Shown piece after piece: positions 1 through 30,750 of a stretch of 64,000 nucleotides of DNA. The DNA is taken from assembly GCA_964020155.1 (NCBI GenBank), contig OZ026557.1, positions 3,746,466 through 3,810,465 of the forward strand, given 5' to 3'. Each line of letters opens with the position of its first letter. Within the stretch, counting starts at the first letter, position 1. Source of the stretch: Chondrilla cf. caribensis. Its lineage: Eukaryota > Porifera > Demospongiae > Chondrillida > Chondrillidae. The notes below the pieces were generated by a model. It made no database searches. It was not told where the DNA came from and worked only from the letters and a program-made list of their open reading frames with translations. The translations under genes were made by a program, and so were the position numbers.

Positions 1-20197
<20,197 letters not shown>

Positions 20198-20784
20198 TAC
20201 CAAAAATATCAATAATTATAATATTGCTGCCATTATTATAATAATTATTATTTATAGTAATGTTGTGTACCTGTACATGCACGTAGTTTTGTGACATACA
20301 TACATTCACCTCATGTATGTCATTGTGTAAAAAAAAAAAATATAGACATCTGTACATGTATGTATTATCTTTTTATCAAATCTATTGATTTGAAAATGTT
20401 ACATAGTATAAATTCTTAATAATTTTTATACGAGAGCTAGGCTACAGTCTCAAACAGGTCAGCCGGAAAGCCAGGTCTCACAACTGGTCTTCCAGCCACA
20501 ATGAATTCTTGTTAATCTATAATTATATATACCATCATGGCTTTATCCGCCAAACCCTCAGATTTATAATCCAGCACGTGCACATGTGCATGCAATAATA
20601 ATAATTTTTCCCAGTACCAATATTAATATATAATGTATTATTATATATACAAGTACCAATGAATATCCAGTTATTGAGCCAAACTCGTTATGATTCACCA
20701 TGAATAATATTATTATTCGAATTCTTTGAAAACAAATTGCAGTAGGTTAATGGGTATTCACTGTATATAGAGTGGTACTAGTAC

Positions 20785-22269
20785 TAGTGTCTTCAATTCT
20801 CCATTCATTTTGCAGAATATAGTATGATCAAGTATGTATCTTACTATAATATACGGGGTCTCTGTTTGTTTGTTTGCTTGTTTGTTTGTTCGCGCGAACT
20901 CCTTCAGTTCGCATGCGATCGACGTCAGACTCCCCAATCCTTCTCAGCGGCACCCATGAAGTATACTAAGGGGGTGGGCATTTTGTTTTAGACCTTTCTT
21001 CTAGAATGCGAACGAAACCGTACTATCCCCGTACTTGAAAGGCACCGTTTTTATGACACGTTACGGACGAATACGCCCGTAGGGCGGGTAATTCGGACTC
21101 GTAATATATAATATGCATGTGTGCAGTTTCTGTGGAAAGTCCCTGTAAAGCTGTCCATGATTGGATTCAACACCAAATGGCCATGGGTGACTTTTATATA
21201 ATTTTTCAAATTGTATGCTTTAATTATTGAAGTATAAGTATATACTATATTACTATTATTATTATTGTGCTAATGTAGGGAAACTCCCAAAATAGCACCA
21301 GTGTTGTGGGTAACACATTACTCTGGTATTTAGTTACGTAATATTATTACACTACTGGTAATCAAGTAATATAACGAAATACCTGTCTTGTAACGAATAG
21401 TATATTACATCTGAAAAGTAACACGCTACTTCATTTGCACCCAATACTGATATTGGCTATAAATATAGTAATAAACAAAACAAAAGGCTTATTTTAACAA
21501 GAAACATACATTAAATAGCTGTAAACTGACCCTCTCGCCCACTAGCTATGATTTCCTAGCTTATGTACTGACCGAGAGTGACTCAATAAATTGTGCAATC
21601 AACCACATGATTTCAACAAACACGAGTTAGCAAGGGTACACGGAAAGATGGGCGACATGTATACGAAAACTATAGTTCTTTGGGTGGAAATATTATGTAT
21701 CATTATGTATGTGAATGTAATATGTAATATTATTACTAGTTACATTTGATATTAAGTAATATGTAACTGTAACGAATTACATAAATGAAAAGTAATATGT
21801 AATAAGTAGTGTGATTACTTTTCAAAAGTAACGACCCCAACACTGATAGCACATACAACAATCAATAAATAGAACAATTCATAACAGTTCAACTCTTCTA
21901 TTCCACATGCACATAACCATCCTAGCAATCGACTTCTCGTGTAAGATTTTCATCACAATTCAAAGTTGTCGTCCTCATTCTTCATTAGCTGCTCTAGATC
22001 AAATCTCTCATCTTGTAGGGCCTCACAGGATGTGAGGAAAAATGCCTCTCATCTCCCATATCTTTCTTACATAGCAAACAGATCCTATCTTCTCTCGCTT
22101 CTCCTCTCCACCTCCCATTTCCACTTCCAGCTTTGCACATCCACATCTCAATTCCCCCATCAGCTTCCTCTGATCTTTGCTTTGCACTCTAACTGCTCCT
22201 TCAACATACATATTATACATACTTGATCATACTATATTCTGCAAAATGAATGCAGAATTGAAGACACTA
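20785..22269. repeat. 1.49-kb segment bounded by 55-bp inverted repeats
   Basis: The left arm 20785-20839 (starting TAGTGTCTTCAATTCT) and right arm 22215-22269 are reverse complements with about one mismatch. The hAT-like MITE lies inside. No transposase ORF is seen. The pair is preserved in unit B at 43297-43351 and 44814-44868. Confidence 0.75.
21299..21846. mobile_element. hAT-like MITE
   Basis: 548 bp with ends CAGTGTTGTGGG and CCCCAACACTG, typical of hAT elements. The flanks AATAGCAC and GATAGCAC match at 7 of 8 bp, as for an 8-bp target duplication. Extended inner homology is GTAACACATTACT against AGTAACG. No ORF. Confidence 0.7.
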
Positions 22270-22930
22270 TCTTCCACTCTGCAAAAGCTATATCTCCTAC
22301 TAAAACTTCCAATATCTTAACTTCTGTGATCTGCTGCAGCCCTCTCTCCACTCTTCCTGGAGCTTCCTCCATGCACAACCCTCCAACATCTCTTTCACCC
22401 AACGAAGTGACAAATCTGCGAAGATTTCTCCCAGCGAACCATGACCATTCCACCCCATACACTCCAAGAACCCCTCTTCCCCTTCCATATAGTATATATA
22501 TATAATATAATATATATATATATATATATATATTATAGATAAAGCTATATATTGACCCACTAATTTGAACTCGGAGTTGCTGATACCTCTAGACATCAGC
22601 CCTGAAAAGCTGTCTATGGTTAATTTGTGTACGACAATAATTGTAAGTGGCTGATTTATAGTATTGTTTTCAAACTATTATAGGCTTTACTTCCACTTCA
22701 TTCAAATTGCTTAACATGCATTGTCAAAGAAAATGATGTATCAATGATGAAGCTCTTATTGTGAAATCTGATACAGCAATAATGCAATATTCAATTTGCT
22801 ATAATGCTCAACTATAATAATCGAATAATACAAAGTAATTTTCATTAATTAATTTAATTAATTTAATTTAGTTAAATTAATTTAATCATCGTTTGCTGTA
22901 TCCAGAATCTATACGATACACTGTATTCCT

Positions 22931-23977
22931 TTAATCTTCATCCACTACAGCCCAACCAAGTTGGGGTCTCAAATACAGTGTTTCTGGATCTTGCGTTACA
23001 GCCAGAAATCCACCGAAGAAGGACATGTTAAACTCCTCTTGGCCGTAATACCACACAAATGGAGCTTTGGACAAACCAGATGGAAAGCTATCACTTGTGA
23101 GTCCTCCAAAACAGCCCAGATCTACGGATTTCTCCAGCCATGGATTTCTTGCTGTTCCATTCGCTACAATATATGGAAACAACTTGAGAATCCAACCAGT
23201 GACATAAGGACCTCCGGATGCACTATTGATTTTGTACAAATCTGACCAGAACTTCTTGTTGACGTTACCAGAACTGGCAGCCACAAATTGATCCAATACA
23301 GGTAGCAAGTGAGGGATCCACCACTCGAGGTCGTACTTGGCTAGTTTAGCAGCATTGTCGCGAATCAGTTGCCAGTCGGATGTAGTCCCTTCAAGGGTGA
23401 TCTCAGGAATGCCACACTTTGTACTCACTCTAAATCCAAAGTACGACTGCATGGACTCCATTAGGACGATCTCGCAGACTGCCTTCTCGACGGGACCAGT
23501 TGTGGAAAATTTGGGGAGGATACAGTCGTGACTCTCGGATCCAATGTAGTTCTTGATCTGATCCGTGAATTCCGGGAAGACCTCTTCCCACGGGTTTTGC
23601 GATCCCTTCACGAAGTCGTCTCTACGGACGGAAATAGTGGCTTTCCCTTCATGAGACACGAAATGCTTTCTTAGCTGGTCGGCGTTAGCGTTGATGTGGA
23701 AAGATAGTCCCTGGATGATACATAGCCATATCATGTCGGGACTCAGCACGAGAGGATAATGACTGTTGAAGGCGACGTTCAGAGCCGTTTGGAAGGAATT
23801 ACCCTGACCGGAAAATATCAGATCTACATTTCCGTTCGAAGACACAGCAAATGACTGAGGATCACGTCCGAGTTTTTCTTTCAAATTAATCTGGCTTGAT
23901 TTTATCCAGGGCTCAGTACATTTCTCCACATCGGAAACAGGGAAAGTCACTTTCTTCGAAGTATGTCTTTCGGCCAT
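22931..23977 (-). CDS. DUF4419 protein D1
   Basis: Single-exon, 348-residue DUF4419 protein; the molecular role of the family is unknown. Family marks: NVDLIFSG near residue 50, the HYPLVLSPDMIWLCIIQGLS core at about 73-92, HFVSHEGK, EWWIPHLLPVLDQF, and GGPYVTGWILKLFPY. There is no signal peptide or membrane segment, so it is probably cytosolic. The ATG (MAERHTSKKV) is shared with D3, D5 and D7. A 1-bp deletion near the 3' end makes GAT-TAA, so it stops at VVDED and loses the QKEYSVPHRF-type tail of its paralogs. It is head-to-head with receptor R1, 1.48 kb away. It is most similar to D5. Confidence 0.85.
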   Translation of the reverse strand: MAERHTSKKVTFPVSDVEKCTEPWIKSSQINLKEKLGRDPQSFAVSSNGNVDLIFSGQGNSFQTALNVAFNSHYPLVLSPDMIWLCIIQGLSFHINANADQLRKHFVSHEGKATISVRRDDFVKGSQNPWEEVFPEFTDQIKNYIGSESHDCILPKFSTTGPVEKAVCEIVLMESMQSYFGFRVSTKCGIPEITLEGTTSDWQLIRDNAAKLAKYDLEWWIPHLLPVLDQFVAASSGNVNKKFWSDLYKINSASGGPYVTGWILKLFPYIVANGTARNPWLEKSVDLGCFGGLTSDSFPSGLSKAPFVWYYGQEEFNMSFFGGFLAVTQDPETLYLRPQLGWAVVDED

Positions 23978-23989
23978 TCTTGTCGGCTA

Positions 23990-24010
23990 TGACGGAAATA
24001 CTGTACGTCA
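23990..24010. promoter_or_regulatory. TGACG...CGTCA inverted half-sites upstream of D1
   Basis: TGACG and CGTCA face each other 11 bp apart, starting 13 bp before the D1 ATG. The arrangement is repeated before D3 (33562-33582), D5 (46558-46578) and D7 (58322-58342). TGACG is the half-site bound by CREB/ATF-type bZIP factors; its use here is inferred from position and repetition only. Confidence 0.35.
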
Positions 24011-24317
24011 CTCTTACTGAATCGATACGTTAAAGTTCAAAGTTCAAATTATTCCCATCAGAATCAGATTAGTTATCTAATTTATTTATATTTCAACGGG
24101 AGATCTTCACAGCACAATATAGCTAGTATAAAGGGGAATCCTGTAAATACATACATACGTAAATAAATGAATAAATATAAGAATTTCAAACCAAAAGTGG
24201 AAGAACAAGACATTAAAGCAAACAACACCAATATTGAAAGAATAAATTTGATCAAGTGATCATGATTAAATTGCAGAAAAATGGATAAATAAAAATCAAT
24301 GAATGAATAAATAGTTT

Positions 24318-24420
24318 ACATCCACAGCTAGGTTTGGCTAAAATATCAGGTTGACACGCCTACTCCCCATGAGTTATGTAAGATGATGCTTAGCCTTCTC
24401 CTATTCCCTCCAATACATTG
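24318..24420. repeat. short dispersed repeat (CCACAGCTAGGTTTGGC family)
   Basis: A 100-bp module with CAGGTTGACACGCCTACTCC and ATGATGCTTAGCCTTCTCC. Related copies, some diverged, occur near 29080, 29275, 33758, 46884, 50020, 55580, 55765 and 58520. Several come from the segmental duplications, but the paired copies at 29080 and 29275 show older amplification. Confidence 0.6.
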
Positions 24421-25334
24421 AGTGCATGTGGTGCTAGGACCAGAATTTGGCCACTTAGCACCATCTTGAAAAAATGGGATTACAAAGATGGGGATTATTT
24501 CATAATTTAGTTTGCATCCACAGATGTATAGGTCTGGTAGAAATATCGTGTGGCAACAGTCTCGTTCAACCATGTTCGTTGATCACCGTTGATTGTATGT
24601 CATCTCAAGCATGAGTAAAAATGGAGCATGTATATGTATATATATTTTCTCAATAGTCATCCAATCAAATTTTGAATATTTATATTTCGGCCACCATGTA
24701 TACTGCATGCTCATTCAGCTATCATGATGGCCGTATGATGATGGTTTACTAGTCGGTAGTTCTGATAACGAACACATGTTAGAAGATATTTAATGAAACA
24801 TGCACAGTGCATGACATAAAGAAGATTCACAAAATAGTACTTGTTGCAAGTCCCTGGCCTCGGCATTCACAAAGGTACATAAATGTCCAGAAATTGATCA
24901 GTTATATACTCTATAAGCTAGGGACCCAGACAAATTATCGTGCATGAGTTAACATTATAACCGAACTCCCAGATCTGCTACCTGTAGTTTATAGTTTGTA
25001 TATTATATACTTATGGCATTTATTATTTGGATTAAATTTCTATTAATACACCCTGGGTGTCTAGTGGCCATATTATATTTGGCATATACATAGTTATTAT
25101 GCACAACAGTACTAACTATTTTGTCTTACAATTTCAATAGTGTATGTGATATCCGTGAATGCAACTTATCTGCATGAAACAGAAAATGAGAATGTTCTAT
25201 TATTAACATATGGAAGCTTATATTTTTCCTTTCAAGATAAACAGAAAATTACCATGTTATATAGCTATATGGGAAATATAGGATAACATGTAAATCGCTA
25301 CAAATATGGGGGACATGTGAGACAAATGCAATCC

Positions 25335-25340
25335 TATAAA
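25335..25340 (+). promoter_or_regulatory. TATA box candidate of R1
   Basis: CCTATAAAGAGCCTCATTTCAG is conserved before all four receptor genes; here TATAAA lies 121 bp before the ATG. The ATTTCAGTTTT block 15 bp on would sit near the transcription start. Confidence 0.5.
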
Positions 25341-25455
25341 GAGCCTCATTTCAGTTTTGTGAGGAAGACTAGTTAGTGAACTATTTGTATCTTTTAAGTT
25401 CAAGATCTTGTTCTTATCTTCAAAATCTTTGTTAGTGAACTTACATCTGTACATA

Positions 25456-26766
25456 ATGAAAGACTCCAGTCCTACCCCGGTGTGTAGATCAAGCTGTCTC
25501 AGTGAAGTTGCTTTTGGATTCTTTCTCTCAGTCATTGTTCTACTCTTTGTCCTTCCTGTTGGGTTGTTCTATGGATGGAGAGACCCTGATGTGAACGAGT
25601 GGCAGAAAGAGAAAGCCTTTTCTACAGTTCTAGAGCACATAGAAAATTGTACCAGTCACACGAATGACAAGTATACCAATTCTGAAGTGAGTACTCTGGT
25701 TTGTAGTGTGTACTATAACTAATAGTAATAGCCTCTCTCACTGTCAGGTATCCATTTCTCTGTTGTGGAACAATGTGTGGAGTGACTGTCAAAACTTCAG
25801 TGATGAGAAACTGGAATCTCCTCCAGTGACTATTGCCATCAACGAGACACGACTGGTACACATTAGCCAACAATCTACCAAAGGGTCATTATTCTTCAAC
25901 ATACAAACTGACTCACTGGTAGGACAAAATGACAGCATTTGTAACCAATCTGCTTGTGCATATTTGTTCTGCCAAAGACTGAACCACTTCTTTCTGAGCA
26001 GAGGTGACACTGGTACAACAAAGACAGTAAACATTGACAAATTTGGAATAAATTGGAATTGGTCAAATATGACCTTGCCCGTTAGATGTATAAGCGACGA
26101 TACAGCAATTGGTAAACTTCTTCATTATTTACATGACAAACAAGGAACCTTCACTACCAGCGGCAGCAAGATGTCAGGACAATCCACCCACAGCTACTCC
26201 TCTGTAAATGACAGTGGGAATGGATCTACAGAGTGTACATCTCAGTACATGGACATGTGTGGAGTGTGTGTCCCAAAGTGCAGTAGTTTCAATAGTGAAT
26301 CACTCACTATTGAATCACTATCACCCACTAACAATGACAGATCCTTTGCACGAGGTATCCACCTTACAGTGTGTGTTGTTGCTATTCTCGGTGGGATTGT
26401 GTTCATTGTCCTCGCCCTGATCCGAAGGGATGAAATGTACGTGAGTCACCTTGGCCTTCACCATTCCTGTACATTTGTATATCAAATCTATTGTTAATTT
26501 TGTTAATTCATAATAAATCATTTAGAATATATTATCACATACATGAGCACAAACACGCCATCATGAGGGCCAAAAACACACACTTCAAATAGCAATAATG
26601 CAATTTTCTTAAGTTGACTGCCCTAAATTTCCATATTTGGTTCAAGGAGTTGTTAGGGCTTTTCTTTGTGTTGGTGTGAACTATAATTTATGATTTGTTA
26701 TTTCCATCATCAGATTGACCTTTCCTAGTGTTTTGATTTTGTATGAGACTATCCATGAAATGGCTA

Positions 26767-26820
<54 letters not shown>

Positions 26821-28789
26821 TGTGTGTGTGTGACACTGTGTATGTGTGTTTGTGTGTGACACATGTTTGCTTGTACTTGCATATATACCTGCATGCATGC
26901 ATACATGACATGTGCATTTGTTTGCATGTGTGTATGTGTGTATTTGTGCATGTTTGTGTATGTTTGACTTTATTTCTGGTACACATTATGTATAACATGC
27001 TATATCAATCATATTGACTCTAGCTCTATTTATAAATTTCTTACTGTTTCTTTTGTTTAGCAATAACAGTTTTGATTCCACAAGCTGGCACTCAGCGACT
27101 ATTGTTCTGTAGTCATGATGATGCCATTCGTAGCATGTATAGTGACCCAACTCCATTCTGTTCATTTTCTGGTTAGTCCAGTTGAAACATACTGTGCTGT
27201 ACCTGTTGTGTCTATGAGACTCAGTGTATATAATATATGATATTAGTGTATACTTACATGTATCTTCTATAAATTGTGATATTATATTACATTATTCTAT
27301 ATACATATTTCTAATAATATTATCATATATAATAATAATATAAGATTTTATAATTTTCAATACTATCTATATCAGTTGAAACTTACTGTGCTGTAGTGTA
27401 TATGAGACTCGGGTTTAGTGTGTGCCATGCACATACCATATGGACAAAAAGTTTCACGGGACAAAACTTTCGCGAATCCACCTAAATTTTGCGAGAAAAA
27501 GTTTCGCGTTCATAACGCCCATCGAGTTAATTGATTGTCAGATGATTATGCATCATTGAGTGTTCATGAATAAATCCTTCGCAAATACCAGTTTCTTCGC
27601 GAAATTCGCGAAACTTTTAGTCCACAAAACTTTCCCGCTATACAGTATTATACGTATAACGTATATCAAACTGAATCTTTTTATTCCCGTCCAAATATGA
27701 CATCATTAACAATTTTCAATACTATTTATGCACTATAGGTGTTGTGTTTCAGTTTACTTTGGTCAGCACTTTCATATACTGGATGGTACACATACTGTAC
27801 ATTGGTGTCCTTGTCAAGTTCCCCTTCTTTGGGAAAAAACTACAAAAGAAGTCAAAACAGATCCACATCGCAACTGTCCTTGCAGCCATTTTCCTAGCCA
27901 GTATAGGACCAGTATTGACGCTGGTACATGTTGGCTACTTCACAGCTCGGTTCCCAGTCATGGTTTGCTTCCCAAGAAACATGGATGTCCTGTTCTTCTC
28001 CATCGCACTTCCTCTCACTGTTCTTGTTGGTTTGGGAACTGTGATATTATTGTTCCTGTTCAGAGAACTCAGAAAAGTAAGTATGCACATAGCCTGATCA
28101 AAATACACTTAATCTAATTATGGTGTGTATACTTTTCGGCAATTTATTGTTACAAAGAGCAGAAATTTTCACCTCTTGACATGAAGATATTATGTGGTTA
28201 CTAATAATAGTGGATTGAAATGCTCAAGCTTTGTGAAGATTCAAATGGATAATTATGGCTCGGATTGTATCATAATATTAAATCACATAAGTTATTGGCA
28301 TTTTATGTGTTTGTGTTTTATGGGTCTGGTTTCTTCTCTACATAGACTTTCAACTCCAAGGTTGAAAGAGATAGAAGGAGCCTATCCCCCTCCCACACAA
28401 ATGTAGTTGGCACAGCTGAGCGAAAGGTTCTGTTTTTAGCCATTGCATTCATCATCCTCGGGGCAGTACTTCTCACCAGATTCAGCCAGAACTTTGGAAA
28501 TCAGTATGCCTATGTTCACAGATTAGCAGAATACCCCAACTGTCAGCTTCAAGCAAGACAGAGTGGACATGTGAAGTGTTCTATGCCTCAAGAGAACCCC
28601 AATATCTACAAAGTGGTGTATGATACGTGTGCACTCTTTCTCCTTGCTACACTGCCCTACATCAACTGGATATTTCCTCTGAAACCGTCTGATTTCAAGA
28701 AACTAAAGAATTGTATAGTTTTGCCTTTGTTGGCTGCAAAACGGAAACTTGTCCCGAAAATAATTGCAGAGCAAGTTGATTTTGTTTGA
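25456..28789 (+). CDS. class-F-like (Frizzled/Smoothened-like) seven-helix receptor R1
   Basis: Exons 25456-25686, 25748-26436, 26714-26769, 27061-27171, 27739-28076 and 28346-28789, joined in phase, give 622 residues. Residues 17-40 form a hydrophobic signal anchor or signal peptide. An ectodomain of about 240 residues follows, with at least eight N-glycosylation sequons and a closing CGVCVPKC cluster. Predicted helices: 282-302, 308-332, 368-390, 406-428, 445-470, 503-522, 563-586. Helix order, the LTFPSVLILY helix-2 entry, the cysteine-bearing third extracellular loop and the NWIFPLKP end of helix 7 resemble Frizzled/Smoothened. No canonical cysteine-rich Wnt-binding domain and no KTxxxW motif are seen. 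The last residues are EQVDFV. It could be another GPCR class. Confidence 0.7.
26770..26832. repeat. (GT)n array at the R1 exon 3 donor
   Basis: Exon 3 ends ATAG and the next base begins a 63-bp GT run, which is the donor itself. The same place holds about 930 bp in R2, 118 bp in R3 and 400 bp in R4. Confidence 0.9.
27436..27645. mobile_element. mariner-like MITE copy c, in R1 intron 4
   Basis: About 210 bp between TA dinucleotides. Ends CCATATGGACAAAAAGTTTC and, reverse-complemented from the right, CTGTATAGCGGGAAAGTTTT. The interior is rich in TTTCGCG. It contains the ATTGATTGT site (27530-27538), which in R3 is occupied by the Mutator-like element. Confidence 0.8.
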
Positions 28790-30043
28790 AAGTTTGGAAT
28801 TCATACTTAAACTGTACAAACTTCACACATGCATATGTATTCACTATAATTTTTCTGCTGTTCAGTAATTTTGCTGGAATGGACTATAGCATCCATTCCT
28901 AGCTCCACAAAATGGCTCACAAGAAACCAATTCATCAAGTTTCAACCAGATATTCAAACTGTTCAGATAGCTAGAATGCTACATTATTTATATAAAGCAG
29001 CTCCAAAAGAAGGTAGGGTTCAAGTTTTGCAATTGGCCACGTGCAGAGATCAAGATTGTTTCACTGAGTTAGTTGATGTCCACAGCTAGGTCTGACAAAT
29101 GTATCAGGTTAACAAGCTCTTCTCCCATCAGCAATGCAAGAAGGTGCTTGTCGTTTTCCCCCTATACTCTAATGCATACATAAAAATAATAAGTACCCAT
29201 GAAATTAGCTAGGATAATACGGGCCATAAATGGAGAATCTGATAGAGATTCTTTCATAAGTAAGACTTAGTTCACCTCCCCAACTAGATTGGATAACAAT
29301 ATTAGGTTGACACACCTCCTCTCCCTTACATGAGCTACGTACGCAAGAAGGTGATTAGCATTTTTCTCCCATGCATGCATATATATTATACTGGGTCCCT
29401 AGAACCTACAATAGGTTTATAGTATTAATCAGGCCCGTATACAGGCTTTGTGAAAGGCGGGGGGTACATTTTTAGTCCAGTTCATATCTCTCTGTCAACA
29501 TACATACATGCCATCACAATTATACAGGTCATCATTGAAGGTTTAATATCAATTAAGCACAACATGCAGCAAATGTCTAGTCATGTCACAAACATACGTA
29601 TATGCACAGAGTTCACTAATATCGACTCAGCATCAGATTGAATTACTGTGAAATTTGGAACATAAATTTGTGCCCTAGACAATGGTGGCACTTGGACAAT
29701 AGTATTTTTTTTTCATTTCAATAGACACAAAGGAGGGTTCAGTCGAATATCCCCTGGGACCCCCTGTGTACAGGCCTGTTAATGATAATAGTAATATAAT
29801 GATTCGATAGAGAGCCAGAAGAGGTGAATGGGCTTTGATGCTACTCCCATGTTGCGGCAAATACGAAATGACATCAAAATCACTTCAAACAAGGGTTTGG
29901 CATCTGTGTGACCACCGTCATCAAAACTACAAGTCGACGCCGTGAGCAAGTGGTGTATTTTGGGAGTTTCATTCAGAATCAGTTATCAAACAAAGTTGTT
30001 GTATTTCGCTAGTTTCTTATAAGTAACTTGTATCTGTGCTTGA
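28790..30043. other. spacer R1 to pseudo-exon: no gene, two dispersed-repeat copies
   Basis: AT-rich DNA with two copies of the CCACAGCTAGG-type repeat (about 29080 and 29275). No frame here looks coding. Its equivalent in unit B is 55279-56529, nearly identical. Confidence 0.6.
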
Positions 30044-30267
30044 ATGGAAGATTCTAGTCCTAGTGTAGATCAAGCTGTCTCAGCGAATTTGCTTTTGGAT
30101 TCTTTCTTTTAGTCATTGTTCTACTCTTTGTCCTTCCTGTTGGGTTGTTCTTTGGATGGAGAGACCCTGATGTGAACGAGTGGCAGAAGAAGAAAGCCTT
30201 TTCTACTGTTCAAGAACACATGGAAAATTGCACGAGTCTAAAGTATGAAGATATAGAAGACACTAAA
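30044..30267 (+). pseudogene. orphan receptor exon 1 (pseudo-exon, copy A)
   Basis: Homologous to receptor exon 1 over its full length, including the hydrophobic segment and the YGWRDPDVNEW block (here FGWRDPDVNEW). A 7-bp deletion after the eighth codon shifts the frame to a TAG at the end of the hydrophobic stretch. A donor-like AAA|gtgagg remains, but no exons 2-6 follow. The copy at 56530 has the same deletion, so the damage predates the segmental duplication. Confidence 0.8.
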
Positions 30268-30750
30268 GTGAGGGCTGAGTCTTGTTACTGCACAAGTGTG
30301 ATTAATTGTAGGTAATATCCTTAGGCTAATAATTATTGCATTGTAATACCATCATGTAAATAAGTTTTAGGCGTCTGTGTGCATATGTGCATGCATATAC
30401 ACGTGTACATGCATATTATGTTGATGCCGATATTGTTAGAAGTTTTACTGGGGGTACCAAAAACAGGGGAGGTCATATTCACCTTGACACTGGCCCTGAA
30501 AAGCTGTCTGTGGTAGTGTTCGATGCCAAGTGCACGTGTGATTCTTTTTTCTGATTATATAGGCTTTACTTTCATCTTATTTCAATTGCTTAGCATACAT
30601 TGTCCAAAGAAAATGATATAATACATCAATGATATTCTTAATGACGCTCTTATTGTAAAATCTAATACAGTAATAATGCAATTCAATTTGTATAATGTTC
30701 AACTATTAAAAATAGAAAGAGTGATTTACATTGATATATCTTTACTGTAT
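30268..30750. other. spacer pseudo-exon to D2: no gene
   Basis: Microsatellite-like CATATGTGCATGCATATAC, then the block ending GGGGGTACCAAAAACAGGGG that also occurs 3' of D3 and D6, then the AT-rich D2 3' flank. Nothing coding on either strand. Confidence 0.6.

Larger units (their letters stand above)
20198..22930. other. spacer between VPS13D and D1: no gene, TIR elements
   Basis: No supportable gene. It holds the VPS13D 3' flank, a 55-bp inverted-repeat pair (20785-20839 with 22215-22269), a hAT-like MITE (21299-21846), a GC-richer stretch (20885-21100) and an AT-rich TTAATT tract before D1. Nearly the whole block recurs at 42785-45438. Confidence 0.75.
23978..25455. other. divergent intergenic region D1/R1
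   Basis: A 1.48-kb region shared by two divergent start codons. Near D1 it has TGACG and CGTCA half-sites; near R1 it has a TATAAA. The middle is AT-rich with a member of a short dispersed repeat (24318-24420). A 75-codon minus frame at 24346-24573 lies over that repeat and is probably not a gene. Equivalents: 33550-34672, 49684-51139, 58310-59436. Confidence 0.6.

Noticed and set aside
21966..22596. Short frames on both strands in the CT-rich stretch before D1 (and 44899-45163)
   Set aside because: Low-complexity composition keeps them open; no family resemblance or splice context supports them.
24346..24573. A 75-codon minus frame, repeated at 46914-47102 and 50043-50270
   Set aside because: It overlaps a dispersed non-coding repeat, has no recognisable domain, and its recurrence follows from recent segmental duplication.
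26441..26497. Read-through of receptor exon 2 into SHLGLHHSCTFVY as a short single-pass protein, also in R2-R4
   Set aside because: Splicing at AT|gtacgt gives a phase-consistent join to exon 3 and the full seven-helix protein. The read-through tail varies and is intronic. Intron retention cannot be excluded without RNA.
27728..28117. Overlapping frame MHYRCCVSVYFGQHF... in the receptor exon 5 region, also at 37646, 54221 and 61916
   Set aside because: It is a +1/+2 shadow of exon 5, whose real frame encodes helices 3-5.
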